64,000 nt of DNA from Paraburkholderia ultramafica (GTDB taxonomy: Bacteria; Pseudomonadota; Gammaproteobacteria; Burkholderiales; Burkholderiaceae): NCBI RefSeq assembly GCF_902859915.1, contig NZ_CADIKK010000002.1, positions 1 through 64,000 of the forward strand, written 5' to 3'. The notes beneath the pieces were generated by a model. That model saw only the letters and a list, made by a program, of their open reading frames with translations. It was not told where the DNA came from and did no database searches. The translations under genes were made by a program, and so were the position numbers. Below, piece by piece: positions 18,010 through 25,848 of the stretch (within the stretch, counting starts at the first letter, position 1; each line of letters begins with the position of its first letter).

Positions 18010-18447
18010 ATGTACAAGATCATTGCGGTCGCGGCGCTTGTGACATCGGCGGCATTGGCGGGCGCGCCGGAATTCGCCATGGCCGGCACGACACCGGCGC
18101 CGCCCGGCGCGTATGCCTATATCGGCTATCCGAACGATGGCCAGGTGGTGGCCGCCAACAAGCCCTTCAAGGTGTGGTTCGGTTTGCGCTTCATGGGCGT
18201 GGCGCCGAAAGGCGTCAAGTATCCGAATACCGGCCACCACCATCTTCTGATCGACACCGACTTGCCGCCGATGGACCAGGAAATTCCGTCGGACCGCAAC
18301 CATCTGCACTTCGGCGCGGGCGAAACGGAGACCACGATTCAATTGCCGCCGGGCAAGCACACGCTGCAGCTGTTGATGGGCGACGACATGCATATTCCGC
18401 ACAATCCGCCGGTGTACTCGAAGAAGATCACGGTCATTGCGCGCTGA
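18010..18447 (+). CDS. Exported DUF4399 protein, copy 2
   Basis: A 145-residue protein: signal peptide (IIAVAALVTSAALAGAPEFA-MA) and one DUF4399 domain. From TGHHHLLIDTDLPP to HLHFGAGET it is nearly identical to copy 1 except for conservative changes (PMDQ for PLDQ). It has a good ribosome binding site (GGAGAG). No transmembrane helix follows the signal, so it is probably periplasmic. Its stop lies 48 bases before the inverted repeat proposed as an activator site for the next gene. Confidence 0.85.
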   Translation: MYKIIAVAALVTSAALAGAPEFAMAGTTPAPPGAYAYIGYPNDGQVVAANKPFKVWFGLRFMGVAPKGVKYPNTGHHHLLIDTDLPPMDQEIPSDRNHLHFGAGETETTIQLPPGKHTLQLLMGDDMHIPHNPPVYSKKITVIAR

Positions 18448-18495
18448 GAGCGCGCGCGTCGCACACCTCGCACATCGCGCGGGTCGGTGTCACGA

Positions 18496-18530
18496 TGCAG
18501 CCAACAACTTCACGCCGTCTGTTGGCTGCA
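18496..18530. promoter_or_regulatory. Inverted repeat, candidate activator (UAS) site for the sigma-54 promoter
   Basis: TGCAGCCAACA at 18496-18506 and its exact reverse complement TGTTGGCTGCA at 18520-18530 are separated by 13 bases. The centre is about 135 bases upstream of the -24/-12 promoter at 18648, a normal distance for a bacterial enhancer-binding protein. The same 11-mer occurs at 31546 between two other sigma-54 promoters. The sigma-54 activator encoded at 28902 is the obvious candidate to bind it. Confidence 0.68.
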
Positions 18531-18647
18531 ATCCACCATCCCCAGCTTGCCGTCGCTTCGCTGTCATTGCGGAGCGCACGATAGATCATCCGCAAGGCCC
18601 TTTATCTACAGCGTTTCTGGATCTCTCTCAGGATCGGAAAGCAATCC

Positions 18648-18662
18648 TGGCACAGCCCATGC
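18648..18662 (+). promoter_or_regulatory. Sigma-54 (-24/-12) promoter for RGG-leader peptide 3
   Basis: TGGCAC-N5-ATGC with exact GG-N10-GC spacing (GG 18649-18650, GC 18661-18662). The predicted transcript start is about 65 bases before the ATG at 18739. Otherwise the 290-base space 18448-18738 holds only the inverted repeat at 18496. Confidence 0.75.
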
Positions 18663-18738
18663 GTTAGTGACACTCGAGCAGACAAGTTGCTCGAACCAAC
18701 CACAAGACTGTGCAGGTTTTCTTCCCAGGAGATTGACC

Positions 18739-19020
18739 ATGAACACGCTGACTCTCAAAGACCTGTCCGTCACCGAACAACTCGACAGCAAGGTCATGCG
18801 CACCGTGCGCGGCGGCGCCGGTAACGACTTTATGCCCCCGCTGTACTTCAACTTCATGCCGATGTATGCGCCGAACAACAGCAGGACCGTCTACGCGAGT
18901 CAGCTGATCAGCACGACGATGAACATTCAGAACGGCAACAACACAGCGTTCGTCACGGGTGCCACGAACACGTTCAACCCGCATGTGAGCTCGAGCAATA
19001 ACATCTACATGCCCAACTGA
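18739..19020 (+). CDS. RGG-leader peptide 3 (candidate exporter substrate)
   Basis: A 93-residue peptide. The leader MNTLTLKDLSVTEQLDSKVM continues RTVRGG (double glycine at 25-26). The 67-residue tail begins AGNDFMPPLYFNFMPMYAPN and is then rich in Asn, Thr and Ser (a NIQNGNN segment and an NTFNPHVSSSNN segment). It has no Cys. Its tail weakly resembles that of the peptide at 31077 (YASQLIS versus YANQMIN, then Asn/Val-rich). AGGAG precedes ATG. The gene lies directly upstream of the channel/exporter genes and has its own sigma-54 promoter, so it is the best candidate for the main exported product. Confidence 0.8.
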   Translation: MNTLTLKDLSVTEQLDSKVMRTVRGGAGNDFMPPLYFNFMPMYAPNNSRTVYASQLISTTMNIQNGNNTAFVTGATNTFNPHVSSSNNIYMPN

Positions 19021-19034
19021 GCGGCGCAGACCAA

Positions 19035-19058
19035 CGCGGAGGCCCGACAGCCTCCGCG
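19035..19058 (+). terminator. GC-rich hairpin just after RGG-leader peptide 3
   Basis: CGCGGAGGC (19035-19043) pairs with GCCTCCGCG (19050-19058) around CCGACA. It starts 15 bases beyond the stop and has no T-run. It may be a leaky terminator or a 3-prime stabiliser that makes the precursor mRNA more abundant than the exporter mRNA downstream. Confidence 0.6.
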
Positions 19059-19251
19059 GGCTCCCCCCGCATTGGCTGGTTACTCAAAAAGATTTCCAAT
19101 TCGATCGTTCTTGTCACGCACCTCCTCGCGTCACCGCCCGATCCCCGCGCCGACCTTCTTGCCCCGCTTCGATGGTGAAGCCGCGCAGGAGATGCTTTAC
19201 TTAAAGGTGCGTCCTCTTCGTGCAGCGAATTGGGTGTCATCGGAGACAATC

Positions 19252-20769
19252 GTGTCAGCGTTGCTTGATTCATGGGTCCGTCAGCGCTTTTTCTTCACGG
19301 CATCGGCGCAGCACGGCGGCGCAATTCAGCCGGCACACGCGAGCGCCCGGCGTCACGTCGGCGCTGCGATGCGCGGCGTCTGCGCGGCCACGGTATGCGC
19401 GCTGTCGCTGTGCGCGTGCGTCGACGTCAGCATGCCCGACTACAAGCGCCCCGACACGCCCGCCAAAGCGTCGTGGTCGGATCAGAAAGGCGCGAGCGTG
19501 TCGGCTGCCGCGACCATCGAGCCCGATTGGTGGAAAGGCTTCCACGATCCGTATCTGGACGCGCTGATCGCCAAAGCGATTGGCGGCAACTTCGACATCC
19601 GGGTGCTGGCCGCGCGTATCGAAGTCGCCCGCACGCAGATCAGCGAAGCCAAAGCGGGTGCGTTGCCGACCATGGATCTCGGCGCCGGCGCCGATTTCGA
19701 AAAGACCACGGGTCAGACCTTCTCCAAGCAGTACAACGTCGCGGCCCAGGTGAACTGGGACATCGATATCTGGGGCAAAGTCGAAAAAGGCGTGCAGGCG
19801 CAAAAGGCCGAATTTCACGCCAGCGAAGCGGATTGGCGCGCCGGATATCTCGAACTGGTGGCGAACGTCTCCAGCACCTACTTCCAGATTCTGCAATTCG
19901 ACGATCAGATCGATCAGCAGCAGAAAACGCTCGTCACGAACCAACAGATCCTCACGATCTACGACGGCCAGCGCCGCAGCGGCCTCATCCCGCAAACGCA
20001 GGTGCTGCGCCAGCAGGCGGAAATCAACCGCCTGACGAATCAGTTGCTCGAACTGCGCCGCTCGCGCGCGCTCGCCAATAACGCGCTGTGTACGCTGATC
20101 GGCGTGCCCGCAGGCGAGTTTCAATTGCCCCAGGGCCATTTGCAGGAGCGCGTGCAACTGCCGGTGGTGCCGGAAGGCTTGCCCGCGCAACTGCTCGCGC
20201 GGCGTCCCGACGTGGTGGCGGCGGAGTTCCGAGTGCTGGAGGCCTACAACCTCGTCGGCCAGGCCAAGCTTGCTCAATTGCCGACCATCAGCCTGACCGC
20301 GCACGCCGGCACCGCGAGTTTCGCGCTGACCGACCTGCTGAAATCGTTCACGTACGGCTTCATGCCGAGTATCAACATTCCGTTGCTCGATCCCGGCGTG
20401 CGGGCGCACGTGCAGGTGACCAAGGCGCAATCGACGGTGGCCGAGCAGCAGTATCGCGTGGCCGTGATGGGCGCGTTCGAGGAAGTGGAGAACGCGCTGG
20501 TCAATCTGAGTTCACACAAGGCGCAGCGCGTGGAACTGCAACAGCAGGTGGCGCGCCTGCAAATCGTCGCCGATCAGATTCAATCGCAATTGCGCCTTGG
20601 GGTGGTGTCGCAACTGGAAGTTTTCGAAACTGAACGGACCTTGCTTGAAGCGCAGCTGGATCTGCTCGCCAACCATCAACTGATTCTGTCCGACACGGTG
20701 TTCCTCTATAAGGCGCTGGGCGGCGGCTGGCCGAGCGTCGACGTACAGGCGGAAGTAAAGGAGCACTGA
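19252..20769 (+). CDS. Outer-membrane efflux channel lipoprotein (NodT/TolC family)
   Basis: About 505 residues with two outer-membrane-efflux repeats. CVDVSMPDYKRPDTPAKASW and EPDWWKGFHDPYLDALIAKA are typical of the NodT group, and AEFRVLEAYNLVGQAKLAQL and LPTISLTAHAG recur in the family. A lipobox LCAC follows ATG 19369. The GTG at 19252 has the better ribosome binding site (GGAGACAATC) but adds 39 residues, so 19369 is the alternative start. It should be the outer-membrane part of the exporter formed with the HlyD and ABC proteins encoded downstream. The 230-base space before it shows no sigma-54 site. Confidence 0.87.
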   Translation: MSALLDSWVRQRFFFTASAQHGGAIQPAHASARRHVGAAMRGVCAATVCALSLCACVDVSMPDYKRPDTPAKASWSDQKGASVSAAATIEPDWWKGFHDPYLDALIAKAIGGNFDIRVLAARIEVARTQISEAKAGALPTMDLGAGADFEKTTGQTFSKQYNVAAQVNWDIDIWGKVEKGVQAQKAEFHASEADWRAGYLELVANVSSTYFQILQFDDQIDQQQKTLVTNQQILTIYDGQRRSGLIPQTQVLRQQAEINRLTNQLLELRRSRALANNALCTLIGVPAGEFQLPQGHLQERVQLPVVPEGLPAQLLARRPDVVAAEFRVLEAYNLVGQAKLAQLPTISLTAHAGTASFALTDLLKSFTYGFMPSINIPLLDPGVRAHVQVTKAQSTVAEQQYRVAVMGAFEEVENALVNLSSHKAQRVELQQQVARLQIVADQIQSQLRLGVVSQLEVFETERTLLEAQLDLLANHQLILSDTVFLYKALGGGWPSVDVQAEVKEH

Positions 20770-20942
20770 GCTAATCCGCAAGGTGGCGCGCAGCGGGGGT
20801 ATTTCGGCTGTAGATGATGCGTTGCCTGCCTTCATGACCGATGATCTGAAAATTGACACTCGCCATGCGTGACTTACAATCCTTAAGGAGCCTGCTTTTA
20901 CGCGGCTCATCACAACAATATCGTTCCGCCGTCGTCGTTCGT

Positions 20943-20973
20943 CCCGTTGCCGTTGCGCGCTCGTCGCAACGGG
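20943..20973. repeat. Inverted repeat upstream of the FHA gene
   Basis: CCCGTTGC (20943-20950) and GCAACGGG (20966-20973) can pair around 15 bases, 25 bases before the FHA start codon. It could be a leader hairpin or an operator. Farther upstream, TTGACAC-N5-ATGC at 20853-20868 resembles a sigma-54 site but lacks the second G of the -24 GG. Confidence 0.5.
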
Positions 20974-20997
20974 TAAACGCTTAGTGATCCAGATAAA

Positions 20998-23625
20998 ATG
21001 GCCACCGGCGAAGCTCCGATTGCTGAGATACGCACGACAGTGGACGCTGCCTTCGACGTGGTGTTGTCACCGGTTGCGTCCGCGCAACGTCCGGCGCTCG
21101 ACGCGATCCGGATCGTCGACAACCTGTTCGCAATCGGGCGCAGCGAAGCGCCGTTCACCGATTACCCCGCCGAACGGATCGCGCGTCTGTCGCGCCGTCA
21201 TGCGCGCATTTTCACGGAGCACGGCGCAGTCTATGTCGCCGACCTCGGCAGCAAGAACGGCACGGCGCTGAACGGCGTCGCGGTGCGGCAAACGCCGGCG
21301 CGCGTGCGGGCCGGCGACGAACTGTGCTTCGGCGGCGAGCTGTGCTACCGGGTGAGCATCGAGCCGCGCGCGCGTATCGTGGCGGCCGCCAGCGCACCGT
21401 CCGCGCCGGGCCTGTTGCTGGTGCCGCAGCGCGACGACCTTGGCTTGCAGCCGATCGAGGTGAAGGCATTTCCGTTTCTCGTCAGCAAGGCGGACGACGT
21501 CTTTTCGCGCTACAAGGAGCGCTATCCGCATCAGGTCAATTACATCTCGCGGCGCCACGCGCACATCTTTCTGAAGGGCGGCGAGCTCTATGTCGAGGAT
21601 CTCGGCAGCACCAACGGGACCTTCGTCGGCGGCAAGCGCCTGGATGAATCCGCACTGCCGCTGGCGGACGGCGACGTCGTTGCATTTGGCGGCGACCACT
21701 TCGTCTACAGGGTGTCGCTGCAGAACCCCCAGGACGTCGAGCCCACCGTGACCCAGCTATTCCTCAATCCAGCCGTCGACGATGCGGCCGATGCCGACAA
21801 GACCACGTTCGTGGGCGCCGCGCATTCGTTCCTCGATATCTTTTGCGTCGACCCGGCGCTACAACGCGAAGACGAAGTCAACGAAGCGGCGTCGCGCGTC
21901 TCAGCGCACGCGAAGCGGGATGCGCAGGGCGGGGCCGCGCGAGCGGCACATGTCGGCAAAGCGGCGAGCGGCACGAGCGCCGCGCATGGCGCGAGCACCA
22001 CCGGCGGCGCGCGTGCCGCGAGCGGCTCCGGCAGCGCGACCGCCGCGAAGGGCAAACCGCAACGCTGGCGGCTGATTGTGAGCGAACTCGGCAAGACCTT
22101 GTCGGACGGCGACCGCCCGAACGTGAGACGTATCGCGGGATGGGGCGGCGCGGGCGTCGCCGTACTGGCGGCGCTCGCGGTGACGCTTTACCTGCATGGT
22201 TCGTCGGAGCGCGAGTTGAAGAACCTGCTGGCGAGCGGCGATTACACCAGCGCGGTTACGGCGGCCAAGGGCTATCTGGCGAGTCATCCGGCGGACACGA
22301 AAGTCAGCGCGCTCGCCAGCGAAGCGCTGCTGAAGGCGAAACTCCCTGGCTGGCTGAGCGCGTTGGAAAAAGCGCAATTCGATCAGGCCGATGCGCTGCT
22401 CAACGAGATGAGATCGTTGAGTGCGAATAATGCGGACGCCACGTCCCTCGTCGGCGAATTGCAGTGGGTGGGCGATCTGGAACGCTTCGTGGCGGCGCGC
22501 GGCGGCGTGGATGCGCCGATCCGCATGTACGCGGACGAGTCGACCATCAACAACCTGCTGCAACGCTGGGACGACGACGCGAAGAATCATCAGCGCGCGC
22601 TCGACCGGATCGCGTCATACGTGCCGGTGTTTGCCGAGCCGTATGCTCAGGCGCTGAGTCATCTGCGCAAACTGGAAAGCGACGATTCGGTGTACGTCGC
22701 CGCGATCGACCGGCTCAACGGCGTGATTCGCACCGAACTGGCACGCGACAAACCCGACGCGCTGCCGCCCGTGCTCGACGATTACGCGCAGCGCTACCCG
22801 CGTCTCTCAGGCCTCGATCGGGTGCGCGAGGATTTGCGTCAGTACACCAACTTGCTGAATGCCGCGCTCAGCCGTCAACTGACGCCATTGCTCGCGATGC
22901 TGAAGTCGGTGCGCTTTAGCACTCCGCCGTTTCAGGCGCAGTTCCAGCAACTGGCGGCGAGCCGTTTGCCTTCCGCGGACGTGATTCAACGTCACGACGC
23001 GGTGAGCGCGGCCTGGCTGCGCGGCGACGCGCAGCAGGCGCTGGCCGGTTTGCAGGCGATGCCTGCCGGCCCGTGGTCCGACGTGCTCGCAGCAGAGGCG
23101 GCGCACAAGAAGGCGCTGCTCGACCAGTACACCGATTTGCAGAAGACCCGCGGCAGCAAGGATTATGACCAGCGCCTGCTGTCGTTCTACGCGAGTCTCG
23201 ACCCGCAGGCGGACGCGTGGTTCGCGCAGTCGATCCAGAAAGACGTCGCCGCGCTGCACGATAAAGCGCTGGCGCGCGCGCAAGACTTGTTGCTGCGCGC
23301 CCAGAGCCTGTGGAAACAATATCGCGCGAGTGGTTCGATCGGCGGCACGCAACGGCTTGAAGCAGGCATCTCGCCGGGCTTTCGCAGCGAGGCGCGTCTG
23401 CTGTCCGATGCGCAGGCGTCCGCGCAACAGGGCATGCGCATCTATACGCAACTGAAGGCCGACCATCCCGCCGACTTCGACCGCCTGCTCGCGGATATCG
23501 AAGCAGAAACCAATTTGCAGCGCCGTTCGCTGACGGAGTTGCGCATGGTGTTGGACCCGGGACTGCTGAAGGCGAAGCTGGCGTTGATCGGAGGCGAGCA
23601 GAGTGAAGCGCGACAATCACCCTAG
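20998..23625 (+). CDS. Membrane protein with two N-terminal FHA domains
   Basis: An 875-residue protein. FHA 1 is at about residues 35-100 (GRSEAPF, LSRRHARIF, DLGSKNGTALNG). FHA 2 is at about 150-235 (ISRRHAHIF, DLGSTNGTFVGG). Both keep the Arg, Ser-Arg-x-His and Asn residues that bind phosphothreonine. An Ala/Gly/Thr-rich linker leads to one transmembrane helix (about 379-399, GWGGAGVAVLAALAVTLYLH). The remaining 475 residues are helical, TPR-like, probably periplasmic. It likely docks phosphorylated proteins at the exporter, with the cluster kinase as the natural source. The ribosome binding site is weak. It overlaps the HlyD gene by 23 bases. Confidence 0.86.
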   Translation: MATGEAPIAEIRTTVDAAFDVVLSPVASAQRPALDAIRIVDNLFAIGRSEAPFTDYPAERIARLSRRHARIFTEHGAVYVADLGSKNGTALNGVAVRQTPARVRAGDELCFGGELCYRVSIEPRARIVAAASAPSAPGLLLVPQRDDLGLQPIEVKAFPFLVSKADDVFSRYKERYPHQVNYISRRHAHIFLKGGELYVEDLGSTNGTFVGGKRLDESALPLADGDVVAFGGDHFVYRVSLQNPQDVEPTVTQLFLNPAVDDAADADKTTFVGAAHSFLDIFCVDPALQREDEVNEAASRVSAHAKRDAQGGAARAAHVGKAASGTSAAHGASTTGGARAASGSGSATAAKGKPQRWRLIVSELGKTLSDGDRPNVRRIAGWGGAGVAVLAALAVTLYLHGSSERELKNLLASGDYTSAVTAAKGYLASHPADTKVSALASEALLKAKLPGWLSALEKAQFDQADALLNEMRSLSANNADATSLVGELQWVGDLERFVAARGGVDAPIRMYADESTINNLLQRWDDDAKNHQRALDRIASYVPVFAEPYAQALSHLRKLESDDSVYVAAIDRLNGVIRTELARDKPDALPPVLDDYAQRYPRLSGLDRVREDLRQYTNLLNAALSRQLTPLLAMLKSVRFSTPPFQAQFQQLAASRLPSADVIQRHDAVSAAWLRGDAQQALAGLQAMPAGPWSDVLAAEAAHKKALLDQYTDLQKTRGSKDYDQRLLSFYASLDPQADAWFAQSIQKDVAALHDKALARAQDLLLRAQSLWKQYRASGSIGGTQRLEAGISPGFRSEARLLSDAQASAQQGMRIYTQLKADHPADFDRLLADIEAETNLQRRSLTELRMVLDPGLLKAKLALIGGEQSEARQSP

Positions 23626-24976
23626 ACCGTTGTCGGAAGCGCTGGAGGATCACAGCGCAGAAGGCATCGCGATCCTGACCGCCGAGCCGGTGCGGCTTGC
23701 GCGCGCGCTGATCTGGGCGATGGTCGCGCTGGTGGTGGCCGGCTTGCTGTGGTCGTTCGTCGGTCGCGCGGATGTGATCGTCAGCGCGCAAGGAACCTTG
23801 TCGCCGGAATCGGAGGTGCGCCGCATTTATGCACCGATCGACGGCGAGCTGGCGGACCTCTATATCGCCGAGGGCCAGCCGGTGTCGAAAGGCGACGTGC
23901 TGGCGCGGCTGAATGCGCGCGGCGCGATCGAGGCGGCGAGCAATGCGCTGCAAGCGCAACTCAAACTCGAAGACGCCGAGCGCGACTGGAAGCAGTTCCC
24001 GCAGAAGAAGGCGCTAATGGAGCGCAAGGCCGCCGCGCTGAAGGCGCAGATGGAAGTCGAATCACGTCTGCACGAAAACCGCGTCTCTGAAGGCACCACC
24101 AAGCTCGCCGAAGGACAGAAGGCCGAACTCGACGAAGCGCGCAGCGTCCTCGACAACGCGCGCCGCACGCGCGAGGCGGCGCGTCAGGAACTGGACCGCT
24201 ACTCGAAGCTGTTCGCGCAGCCGGGTGGTGGCGGCATCGCCGAATTGCAGGTCGAGCAGAAGCGGACTGCCGCGCTGGAAGCGGACAACGCATACCGGGT
24301 CGCGCAATCGAAGCTCGCGGAACTGGACTTCCGCCTGAGTCATGAATACGCGCAGGCGAATGCGCAACTCGAAACCAGCGGCCAGCAGACCACTGACCTG
24401 CAGCTTCAATACGACTCGGCGGTGCGCGATATCACCGACGCGGAAGACAAGCTGCGGCTGCAATTGCAGACCGCACGCCTCGTGTCCGAAGCCGCTGCGC
24501 GAATCCGCTTCGAGAACATCGACAAAGACAATTTCCTGCTGATCCTCGCGCCGGTCTCGGGCGTCATCACCGACGTGACGTCGACACAGCGCGGCGACAA
24601 GATTCAGGCGAATGCGCCGCTCGGCGGTATCGCGCCGAAAGATGCGCGGCCGGTGCTGAAGATCGAAATCGCCGAACACGATCGTGCTTTTCTGCACGAA
24701 GGCCTGCCGGTCAAGCTGAAATTCAATGCGTTTCCGTACCAGCGCTACGGGCTGATCAACGGCACGCTCGCCTATATTTCGCCGGCCACCAAACCGTCGC
24801 TGCAGGACAAGCAGCCGGTCTACGAGGGCCGCGTCACGCTCGACAAAAACTACTACCAGATCGCCGACACCCGTTACCCGTTGCGCTACGGCATGACGGC
24901 GAGCGCGGAGATCGTGGTGCGCGAGCGGCGCCTGATCGATCTGGGTCTCGACCCGTTCAGGCAGGTGGCGGGTTGA
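23603..24976 (+). CDS. HlyD-family periplasmic adaptor of a type I secretion system
   Basis: A 457-residue protein with one N-terminal transmembrane helix (ALIWAMVALVVAGLLWSFVG), a lipoyl half-motif (SPESEVRRIYAPIDGELADL), long coiled coils at about 110-310 and a beta-barrel end (YEGRVTLDKNYYQIADTRYP). It joins the inner-membrane ABC exporter to the outer-membrane channel. The start is GTG with GGAGG upstream, inside the end of the FHA gene, implying translational coupling. It belongs to the C39-exporter subset of adaptors by neighbourhood. Confidence 0.9.
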   Translation: MKRDNHPRPLSEALEDHSAEGIAILTAEPVRLARALIWAMVALVVAGLLWSFVGRADVIVSAQGTLSPESEVRRIYAPIDGELADLYIAEGQPVSKGDVLARLNARGAIEAASNALQAQLKLEDAERDWKQFPQKKALMERKAAALKAQMEVESRLHENRVSEGTTKLAEGQKAELDEARSVLDNARRTREAARQELDRYSKLFAQPGGGGIAELQVEQKRTAALEADNAYRVAQSKLAELDFRLSHEYAQANAQLETSGQQTTDLQLQYDSAVRDITDAEDKLRLQLQTARLVSEAAARIRFENIDKDNFLLILAPVSGVITDVTSTQRGDKIQANAPLGGIAPKDARPVLKIEIAEHDRAFLHEGLPVKLKFNAFPYQRYGLINGTLAYISPATKPSLQDKQPVYEGRVTLDKNYYQIADTRYPLRYGMTASAEIVVRERRLIDLGLDPFRQVAG

Positions 24977-25013
24977 GCGTGCCGATCACACGTCAATTAA
25001 AGGAGTCGATGAG

Positions 25014-25766
25014 ATGACCGCGATAGTGCGTATCGATGATGAAGTCGTGGACGTGGCCGAGTTCGTTCGTCTTCTGAAACTGACTGGCCAGTTCGAGAGC
25101 CTGATCGAGCAGATCGTGCGCGACAAGCTCACGGTGCATGCGGCGAAGAAGCAGGGCATTGCCGTGAGCGCCGACGAGATCCAGCAGCGCGCCGATCAGT
25201 TCCGCCGCGTGCGCGGTCTGCATCGCGCGACGGATATGAACCAGTACCTCGACGCACTCCACGTGAGTCTCGACGAATTCGAGGCGTTCATTACCGACGG
25301 GCTGTATCAGGAGAAGATGCTCGAAGAGGTCGGCAACGAGGCCGCGATCCGCGACTACTTCGCGCTGAATTCGCCGAAGTTCGACGCGATCGAGGTGAGC
25401 CATATCGTGCTCGACAGCGAGGGCAAGGCGAAGGAAATGATTTCGTATCTGCACGACGACCCCGACAGTTTCGCCGACATGGCGCGTGAGCATTCGATCG
25501 CGGATACGCGCGAAGCGGGCGGCGTGATCGGCAAGGTGCTGCGCGGCTCGTTGAAGCCGGATATTGAAGCGAAGATTTTCAATGCGGCGGTAGGCGACCT
25601 GCTGGGGCCGTTTCCGTCGGCGGATCGCTCGTGCTTCGAGATTTTCGCGGTAACCGCCAAGTATCCGGCGACGCTCGACGCAGATGTGGCCGCCGAAGTC
25701 AGGCGGCTGCTGCGCGAGAGCTGGCTGATTGCGCGCGCGCAGGAGCACGTGATCGAAGCGCACTAG
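25014..25766 (+). CDS. PpiC/parvulin-type peptidyl-prolyl isomerase without signal peptide
   Basis: A 250-residue protein. The N-terminal 110 residues are a SurA-like helical chaperone part. The parvulin domain runs from about 115 to 220 (VSHIVLDSEGKAKEMISYL, SFADMAREHSIADTREAGG, GDLLGPFPSAD). There is no signal peptide, so it should act in the cytoplasm, before export. AAAGGAGTCGATGAG precedes the ATG. Similar isomerases occur beside C39 peptidase exporters in other bacteria. The Pro-rich start of the tail of RGG-leader peptide 3 would be a fitting client, which is an inference. Confidence 0.85.
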   Translation: MTAIVRIDDEVVDVAEFVRLLKLTGQFESLIEQIVRDKLTVHAAKKQGIAVSADEIQQRADQFRRVRGLHRATDMNQYLDALHVSLDEFEAFITDGLYQEKMLEEVGNEAAIRDYFALNSPKFDAIEVSHIVLDSEGKAKEMISYLHDDPDSFADMAREHSIADTREAGGVIGKVLRGSLKPDIEAKIFNAAVGDLLGPFPSADRSCFEIFAVTAKYPATLDADVAAEVRRLLRESWLIARAQEHVIEAH

Positions 25767-25848
25767 CCGGGCCACGTCCTTCGCACCGTAGCGAAGCCAC
25801 CTAACTCAATACACCGCAAAGACCAGTCGAATCGAGGTCCGCAAGCCC

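Noticed and set aside
20853..20868. Sigma-54 promoter before the FHA gene
   Set aside because: TTGACAC replaces the invariant GG with GA. Not called.
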